Shown: positions 58,230-64,000 of the stretch, piece after piece | Position numbering within the stretch: position 1 is the first letter of the stretch | How the letters are laid out: every line of letters starts with the position of its first letter | Origin: Dicaeum eximium | Taxonomy: Eukaryota; Chordata; Aves; Passeriformes; Dicaeidae | NCBI GenBank assembly: GCA_013396995.1 | Contig: VWZP01005797.1 | Coordinates: 264,990-328,989, forward strand | Direction of reading: 5' to 3' | Length of the DNA stretch: 64,000 bases | The notes under the pieces: model-generated | Database searches by the model: none | Told to the model about the DNA's origin: nothing | What the model saw: only the letters and a program-made list of their open reading frames with translations | Made by a program: the position numbers and the translations under genes

Positions 58230-59084
58230 GAAAAAATATTACAGTAAGGTATTTTATTTCTCCTTTTTATATTAGACTTCTCTATAGTAACTTACAGTCC
58301 CTCTCCTCTATATATCCAAACTTCTGTAACACCCCTAATGCCCTAGCCAAGAAGTGTTCAGCTAGCAAATAAGCCCTATTATAAATTCCAGTTTTAGAAA
58401 TTTCAGTAATTACATCTTAATAAATAGTTCAGTTTGCCCTTTTTAAATCTTAGCCTTTTGAGGAAGTCCTTTTGTCACCAAAGCATTGTATGTCACAACC
58501 TGTTAGAGGTCAGAGAGGCTTCTGCTTGTTTATTCCAAGGATAGTAAGTCCAAAGATACTTGCAATGCATTAAATATAGTTATATAATATTTACACTGTC
58601 CTCTCAGATTTTAAATTTAGGTGAAATACAACTGATAACTGATGTCAGCTACTACAAACTTTCAGTGTGGCTGGTGTTTTCTTAATAAAAGGTGTATTCA
58701 ACTAGAAAGTTTACTATGTGGCTGCCCTGTTTCCTCTTGTTTCAGTTTTCTGTTAGAAATTAAAGGAAGTGAATCATTCACGTGAATAAGAATTCAGGAA
58801 GAGGGGTGGTGGAGAAAGCATGAAGAATTTTCTGAATGTTTTGAGATTCCAAAATACCTGAAAACTGTGGTCCCTTTTGCAGTGCCAGTATCTAGAGGGG
58901 AGAAAAACGCAACCCAAAGAGAAGAGGAAAAATCTGTTAAATTAATTAGATTAGTAAAGGTGTGTTTTAAAATGCCTCAATTCTGTACAGTATTTTACAA
59001 GGAAAGTCTTTTCTTCAGCTTCTGCAGCTGTTGTACATTCTTGTTAACTCCTCTGCTGCTCACAGTCTGCCTGTGCAGGGCGAG
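58230..59084 (-). other. GAPVD1: GAPVD1 3'UTR (minimal extent)
   Basis: AT-rich non-coding DNA beyond the stop. On the minus strand AATAAA hexamers lie at plus 58,529-58,534 and 58,253-58,258. The second is followed by GT-rich sequence. The AT-rich texture continues to about 55,550, so a longer 3'UTR of up to 3.5 kb is possible. I cannot decide between these from sequence. Confidence 0.5.
58253..58258 (-). terminator. candidate GAPVD1 poly(A) signal
   Basis: AATAAA on the minus strand (TTTATT on plus), about 830 bases after the stop, with GTGTATACTGTACAAACCCC-type sequence downstream. Another AATAAA is at 58,529-58,534. Confidence 0.45.
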
Positions 59085-59225
59085 CTACTTGCGATCATCG
59101 ATGGTTTTGATGAACTCCACGGCTGCCGTGAACTGCATCCACCAGTAGGACTCCTCTCCAGACAAGCAGTTGGCATAGAAACTGCTGATGTACTGCACAG
59201 TGGACAGCAGGCAAGGGGGGTTTGC
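59085..59225 (-). CDS. GAPVD1: GAPVD1 terminal coding exon with stop
   Basis: The final exon encodes ANPPCLLSTVQYISSFYANC, then LSGEESYWWMQFTAAVEFIK and TIDDRK, with stop TAG (plus CTA at 59,085-59,087). TVQYI carries the VPS9 Tyr that participates in exchange. The C-terminal TIDDRK is the expected family end. Acceptor is CCTCTCCCACCCCAG. Confidence 0.96.
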   Translation of the reverse strand, partial: ANPPCLLSTVQYISSFYANCLSGEESYWWMQFTAAVEFIKTIDDRK

Positions 59226-59920
59226 CTGGGGTGGGAGAGGAGAGAGACACAGCTTGTTTGCAAAGCTCAACGTCAACAAACACCGCGAGATACAGAACAG
59301 AAACACAATTCCCTTTGTGCAGTGATCCTCATCCTGCAGAGTATGTAACCTGCCTGCAGGCTAGGGACTGTTTATCCTCACCAGCCCCACTTCATGTGCT
59401 CAGAAGGCATCAGGTTTGATGAAAGGAACATTTTTCCAACAAGGAAAAATGACTACAGGCCAAGAGAAAGAAGGGGAATGCTGCCACAATCTGTGAAGGT
59501 CATCAGGACCTCAACACGTGTAAAGCCTGTTGTTTCAGCATCTTACACGTCAGACCATCCTCCACTCACGTCAAAAAAGAGCAGAAACACAACCCATGTC
59601 AGTCTGGTCTGCATCTTGGTCCTGAGGACAGCATGAAGCAGGCAGAGATGACAGATGCTGGTGGACATACCTCAAACAAACTCTATTCCACACACAACAT
59701 CTGCACTCCAATTTTCTTGGTTCCAAATGCAAAGTTTGCTTGGATTCAAAAACCGTAACTCTGACCCCATTTCTGACATTCCTATTCAAACCCTGCTGAA
59801 TCAGATCTGGGTTTGAGCCTGGCCAGCTCCCTGTGACCCACAGGCATTCTCTCTCCTCCTAAATTTGCTTGTTTCTTACAAGAATTAACTGGGGTTTGTG
59901 ATCTCTGCAAAAGAACTCAC
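59226..59920 (-). other. GAPVD1: GAPVD1 last intron
   Basis: 695 bases of single-copy DNA between the VPS9 core exon and the terminal exon. Nothing else recognised. Confidence 0.9.
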
Positions 59921-60118
59921 CTTTATGAGGACAAAGACCAGAACAGGAACAAAATCATCTGCCCCAGGTACGGAATCCTCGTTGGCCAGGCTGAGCAGGT
60001 TCATGATGGTGGAGCACATCCTCAGGATGCACTGCACCTTGTCCCGGGGGGTTTTGTAAGCGCTGATGGTGCGGATCTCGGACTGCGCCGACGGCCACGG
60101 CGCCTCGCGCAGATACAC
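59921..60118 (-). CDS. GAPVD1: GAPVD1 exon, VPS9 catalytic core
   Basis: This 198-nt exon encodes VYLREAPWPSAQSEIRTISA, then YKTPRDKVQCILRMCSTIMN, LLSLANEDSVPGADDFVPVL and VFVLIK. The ADDFVPVL motif contains the Asp and Pro that VPS9 proteins use to contact switch regions of Rab5. The exon is a multiple of three and starts at phase 0. Acceptor TTTTTCCCCAG, donor GTGAGT. A 101-bp tandem array begins directly upstream of its acceptor. Confidence 0.95.
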
Positions 60119-60120
60119 CT

Positions 60121-60375
60121 GGGGAAAAACAGCCCAGTGCTCGTCTGGCCAAGCCCCTGCTGTGCTCCACAGCCCCACACTGGGGAAAAAACACCTGGGC
60201 AAAAACCAGCCCAGTGCCCTGAGGAAAAACCAGCCCAGTGCTCGTCTGGCCAAGCCCCTGCTGTGCTCCACAGCCCCACACTGGGCAAAAACCACCTGGG
60301 GAAAAACCAGCCCAGTGCTCTGGGGAAGAACCAGCCCAGTGCTCGTCTGGCCAAGCCACTGCTGTGCACCACAGA
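60121..60375 (+). repeat. 101-bp tandem repeat in GAPVD1 intron
   Basis: About 2.5 copies. The segment AGCCCAGTGCTCGTCTGGCC starts at 60,132, 60,233 and 60,334 (period 101). Within units the short piece GGGAAAAACCAGCCCAGTG is itself repeated. The array begins immediately upstream (minus strand) of the acceptor of the VPS9 core exon and includes copies of acceptor-like sequence. Confidence 0.92.
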
Positions 60376-60424
60376 GGGGCTCAAGCAGACTCACAGATTT
60401 TGGAGAAACAGAAAGCTTTAAGGC

Positions 60425-60545
60425 AAGATGAATTCAAACTGAAAGAGGGCAGATTTCAGTTATATATATGGAAGAAATGCTCTCCTGTGAGGATGGTGAG
60501 GCCCTGGCACAGGTTGCCCAGAGAAGCTGTGGCTGTGTACAGCCA
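60425..60545 (+). mobile_element. CR1 LINE fragment without tail
   Basis: Segment reading AAACTGAAAGAGGGCAGATT, TATATATGGAAGAAATGCTC, GAGGATGGTGAGGCCCTGGC and ACAGGTTGCCCAGAGAAGCT. It matches the central 3' region of CR1 and is broken at both ends. Plus strand, antisense to GAPVD1. Confidence 0.8.
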
Positions 60546-60700
60546 CAGCATGGCTACAGTGTGTTTTTCCTGCAGGATATTTCAGCTGTCACAGGCAGCA
60601 AAGCAACCCTTCTAAGTGTAAAACAGAACAATCCTGCCCCCATCTGAATCCCAGTCCAAACCCCAACACACATACAGAAGCAAGGGAAAAGAGTTGTTAC

Positions 60701-60773
60701 CTCAGGTATCTGAAGTGCCTTGTGGTTTGCAGTCACTACTTTGGATAACCTCTGTATGTGCTCATGAAGGACC
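60701..60773 (-). CDS. GAPVD1: GAPVD1 exon, VPS9 domain
   Basis: This 73-nt exon encodes VLHEHIQRLSKVVTANHKAL then QIPE, after completing a Gln codon with its first G. It is a short helical part of the VPS9 domain. Acceptor TGTTTCAG; donor GTAACA. At 73 nt, skipping would shift the frame. Confidence 0.95.
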
Positions 60774-61328
60774 CTGAAACACAAAAAACAAGAGTGAAAA
60801 GTAAGCAGCAGCCAGCCAGCTGAGGAAACTTGCTTCATGTTTGATAGCACAAGAAAGATCTTCAGAAATGTGGCCCTACAGATGATGGACACCAGGTCAA
60901 TGAAGATGCAGAGGATTGTTCTGTACAGCCAAGAACAACCACACGTCCTCTAGAGCATCCCAACACCATCTGTTCTATACCACAGGAACTCCAAATGCAT
61001 GGAAAATACTGACTGAAACCAGAAAATGGACCAGGTCCAGTCCTGAACCAGGTTTTGATCCTTCTCTCAGCACACACTCTTGCAGACCTGACAGTCTCTA
61101 CCCCAAATCATTACTCTTCCAACTTTATTTTTTCCCTGTTCTAGCAGTTTGTTGCAAACACATTTGAACATGATGCTAAAGCCCTTCCTCGTTCTTTTAC
61201 AAAATGTTCTGAACGAAAACATGAATTTGTGTGGCTGACTCAGGCAAGTCTGTCACAGGAGGGCTGCACAGCTTCCACTGCACCAACTGCAGAAGAGAAA
61301 ACAAGTCCTTTGAATTCCATTAACTTAC

Positions 61329-61542
61329 TGGTCACGCAAAATATCTCCATCCTGATTAGGGTAGAAGGCGAGTTTGAAAATGCGATTCATCACACTGCGC
61401 TCTATGGCTAATTGTGCATCCTGGAGCTGCTCCTCACTGGCATTCTGCCATATGGCATCCTGAGCCATAGCCCCATACAGAAACTGGAGAAAATCCTCCA
61501 CTTGGGCTGTTTTATCATCTGCTGCCGTGAGTTTCTGGAAAT
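61329..61542 (-). CDS. GAPVD1: GAPVD1 exon, start of VPS9 domain
   Basis: This 214-nt exon encodes FQKLTAADDKTAQVEDFLQF, then LYGAMAQDAIWQNASEEQLQ, DAQLAIERSVMNRIFKLAFY and PNQDGDILRD plus a split Gln codon. The second half (AIERSVMNRIFKLAFYPN) is the typical opening of a VPS9 domain. Acceptor TTTTTACCAG; donor GTAAGT. The preceding intron is 665 bases. Confidence 0.95.
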
Positions 61543-62207
61543 CTGGTAAAAAGGAGGAAGAGAAAGAACATTCGCTTAATAAAAATATATTATTTCTGAT
61601 AAGTTTTTCAGGCACGTTTACTGTGCAGAACTATTATGCTCCAGGAGCAAGAAATGACTCCACTTTCCTTATGTGCTTCATTTAGTCAGATATGTGCACA
61701 GAGAACATAGAACCAGTTTGGTATAAGTGGCTGTTTTGAGTTGCCTGGTCTCTTATGCTGTGATATTTTTGAATCTTTGATTCACTTGATTCACACTGTT
61801 ACTATCTCCCATATCTTCTTAGGTGCAGCCATAGGTTCTGGACTAAGAACTGAATGCTGCAACTTAATTTATCATGTATCAGTAGATATAAAATAATTAA
61901 TAGTATTCATGCTTCTGCCATGGGGCAGATAACGTGATTTAGCATAACTTTTTTGGCCAAGTACGGTCAAATTACCTTCATTCTCTCAGCCCATGAAAAA
62001 TGCAGACAATTACCATAGCTTTGCTACCACAACATACTGTAAAGTCACAGTAATCTGTCTGTTTAGCCATTAATTCACCATCTGAAATTAAAATCATTTT
62101 AGGAATCTACTCCTCAGATCAAAAGATATATTTTAAAACCTTAACCCAAGTCAACATCTAAATACGGAGTAAAGGACTATAAAAACTATGGTCTGCATTA
62201 ATCTTAC

Positions 62208-62395
62208 CTTGAATGAACTCCCTTATTTTCTTCTCCTTGCTCTCCAGCAGTAACCTCACACAGACTGTAGTGAAGTATCTGTTGGCCACCTCTTTATCCC
62301 TCAGGACTCTCTGCAGGAGCCTCTCCAGGTGTGCCTGTGTGGTCTGCAGGCCTTGGCGGCAGCGAGTTAAATAAGCAATATATGGAGCTCTTTTC
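62208..62395 (-). CDS. GAPVD1: GAPVD1 exon, helical region
   Basis: This 188-nt exon encodes KRAPYIAYLTRCRQGLQTTQ, then AHLERLLQRVLRDKEVANRY, FTTVCVRLLLESKEKKIREF and IQ. It forms long helices of the bundle that precedes the VPS9 core. Acceptor TTTGCTTTAG (minus); donor GTAAGA. It starts in phase with the previous exon's AG and leaves a single G for the next codon (Asp). Confidence 0.95.
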
Positions 62396-62689
62396 CTAAA
62401 GCAAAGAGCTCTACATCAGATTCACAATAAAGACAGAGGCTAACAGCTTTACAAACTGCTGAGTCGTAGTGCAAAGGATTCTTTCACTTGATGCTTTTAA
62501 AACAAAACAATGCCTGCATTTGGAAGTTTGCCTCACATGGCTGAGACAATTGCACCCTTTTGTGGTGAAGCAGAGATGCAATAACCAGGTTTGGTAAAGT
62601 ACAATTAAAACAAAAGGGACCTTCCCAGTCTGCTGGTGAATAAAGGCCCAGATGTGGGAGCCCAGTGGTGAGGAGCAGTGACAGGCTAC

Positions 62690-62849
62690 CTGTAGTCCTC
62701 GGCGATGGAGGCCAGCAGCTTGCGGCAGGTGCGGTTGTCGAAGCGGCTCACGCAGCGCATCGTCTCCTGCAGCTGCGCCATCAGGTTCTTGTCCTGCAGG
62801 TTGATGGCTTCAGCCAGCTGGACTTTCAAGAAGCACACAATTTCATTAT
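62690..62849 (-). CDS. GAPVD1: GAPVD1 exon, helical region
   Basis: This 160-nt exon encodes NEIVCFLKVQLAEAINLQDK, then NLMAQLQETMRCVSRFDNRT and CRKLLASIAEDY plus a split Arg codon. It is the start of the helical bundle that supports the VPS9 fold. Acceptor TTTATTAG; donor GTAGCC. Predicted mostly helical with a cysteine-containing loop. Confidence 0.95.
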
Positions 62850-63466
62850 CTAATAAAGAACAAAGGGAAAATATTAACGAAAAGAAATGCAGGCACGATG
62901 AAGATAAACTATCTTTGAATATGGGAAACACATTAATGGTTTAAAACAAAACTTCTGTACATTAGGCAATAAATGTTATTTTAGAAGAATTTAATAAACC
63001 TTTTTAAATTTTCCAGGTATCAGAGGATAAGCTTCCATATCACTATCTTATCTAGTATTTATAACCATTCTGAAATGTGAAGAGGACCACCTAAGGTGAC
63101 ACATTCACCTGTCTGCAAATAAACCTAGAGCGAATGAAAGGATACAACACAACACATTTATACTAAGTCAACATAAAGACCCAGTAAATCATTTAAGTAG
63201 CACAACTCTCAACAGCACATATATTTTGAGAGTCTATTCTATAGCTTCAGGCTCTACCTGCACTGTATCTGTGATACTTCATTGCAAAAGAATCTTAGAC
63301 CAGGCTGAGATGGCAGCTTGTCTGTGCAGTAAGAATGAAAACATCTTGGGGCAAAAGGCAGCCTGGGCCCTCAATATTTATGGCAAGAGAAGGGACCATA
63401 AACGGTGCAGTACAAGTGCCATTACATGGGACAAGGGGTGACACACACAGTGCAAAGAGCCTTTAC

Positions 63467-63576
63467 CTTCAGGGTCTGTGTGGTCTGGGAGACCATTCCT
63501 TGTTGAATGTGTCAGCATCGGGAGGGCAACAGAATCTGCTGAACAAAGAGCCAATCTCAATTTCTTCTTTGCATCC
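63467..63576 (-). CDS. GAPVD1: GAPVD1 exon before the VPS9 region
   Basis: This 110-nt exon encodes DAKKKLRLALCSADSVALPM, then LTHSTRNGLPDHTDPE plus G of a split Asp codon. It matches the segment that precedes the helical bundle of GAPVD1. Acceptor (minus strand) TTTAAG and donor GTAAAG. The Ser/Thr-rich segment HSTRNGLPDHTDPE is probably a flexible linker. Confidence 0.93.
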
Positions 63577-63962
63577 CTTAAAGAGGAAAAATAGTTTCTT
63601 AAGACAGCTGATGAGAGGTATGCTTCTTCAGTAAGAAGTCTTTACTTCCTTTTTTATTTAATACTGCCTGAAAGTTATTTAACATCAGTTTAATATACAA
63701 CATCGTCAAGACTTTAGAATATCAGTTCTTTTGATACAGCACCATTTTCAAAGGGATTTTCTTAAACACTGAATTGCTCTGTCCTCTCTGGTTACAACAT
63801 CCCTCCCTCACCAGTGGAAATACGACAGTTTGAGATGCTTAAAACCAAAAGCACGTAAAAGTTTCCAATGAATCTCTATTAAGATTCTTGTGGGAACCAG
63901 CCACACAGCTTCAGCTTTTATTTCTACTTTGTGGGTAAGACAAAACCTGCAAATATATTTAC

Positions 63963-64000
63963 CTATAGGAGAAAGCAGAACTTTGTGGCTGTGCTACTTG
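63963..64000 (-). CDS. GAPVD1: GAPVD1 exon, partial at window edge
   Basis: In the frame required by the next exon the minus strand reads VAQPQSSAFSY followed by AG, which joins G of the next exon to give Arg. The donor is AG then GTAAAT. The exon continues past the window. The call rests on the phase match and the donor; the sequence is short, so it is less certain than the others. Confidence 0.75.
   Translation of the reverse strand, partial: SSTATKFCFLL

Larger units (their letters stand above)
60119..60700 (-). other. GAPVD1: GAPVD1 intron with tandem repeat and CR1
   Basis: 582 bases, more than half filled by the 101-bp array (60,121-60,375) and the CR1 piece (60,425-60,545). The remaining DNA has no signal I recognise. 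Confidence 0.9.
60774..63962 (-). other. GAPVD1: remaining GAPVD1 introns
   Basis: Introns 60,774-61,328, 61,543-62,207, 62,396-62,689, 62,850-63,466 and 63,577-63,962. All are AT-rich, single-copy and short (294 to 665 bases). I see no repeat family, small RNA or extra exon in them. Confidence 0.85.
58230..64000 (-). other. GAPVD1: GAPVD1 gene, 3' part
   Basis: Eight exons on the minus strand encode the C-terminal ~373 codons of GAPVD1 (GAPex-5/RME-6 family). The protein has an N-terminal RasGAP domain (outside this window) and a C-terminal VPS9 domain that activates Rab5-type GTPases in endocytosis and in insulin-regulated traffic. The window holds the region before VPS9 and the whole VPS9 domain. 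Exon sizes are 38 (partial), 110, 160, 188, 214, 73, 198 and 141 nt. All split codons close. The gene converges on MAPKAP1, as in human. The gene's 5' part is beyond the right edge. Confidence 0.95.

Overview
This window is avian nuclear DNA. The basis is a set of CR1 retroposon fragments with the bird-type 3' tail (repeats of ATTCTATG-like octamers), no mammalian SINEs, spliced genes with avian-like protein sequence, and many short GC-rich minisatellites. The gene order MAPKAP1–GAPVD1 matches human 9q33.3. From general knowledge the bird counterpart lies on a small, GC-rich chromosome (chicken chromosome 17); I did not test that placement.

Left part (1 to about 43,990, plus strand): the 3' half of MAPKAP1 (SIN1, the TORC2 subunit). 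Seven coding exons at 225-401, 7324-7433, 21764-21871, 26478-26618, 31255-31392, 40497-40594 and 42344-42469 encode the end of the CRIM domain, the Ras-binding domain, a linker, the PH domain and the stop codon. All splice phases agree. The 5' exons lie to the left of the window. The introns carry CR1 remnants, minisatellites and AT-rich blocks that look like conserved non-coding elements. A 3'UTR of about 1.5 kb follows and contains a 20-bp minisatellite of seven units.

Middle part (about 43,990 to 55,500 or 58,230): intergenic DNA between two convergent genes. AT-rich islands with homeodomain-type cores alternate with CpG-rich blocks and minisatellites. I see no convincing protein-coding gene here. 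Two diverged copies of one element of about 120 bp (50,217-50,338 and 55,534-55,650) are the most interesting non-genic signal.

Right part (about 58,230 to 64,000, minus strand): the last eight coding exons of GAPVD1 (a RasGAP and VPS9 protein, Rab5 exchange factor), including the whole VPS9 catalytic region, with consistent phases. A 101-bp tandem repeat directly upstream of one acceptor has copied acceptor-like sequences several times.

The two genes act in separate processes: TORC2 assembly and substrate selection at membranes, and Rab5-dependent endocytic traffic. They are neighbours by conserved synteny, not by operon-like function. I found no tRNA, rRNA, CRISPR array, integrated virus or novel multi-gene system.
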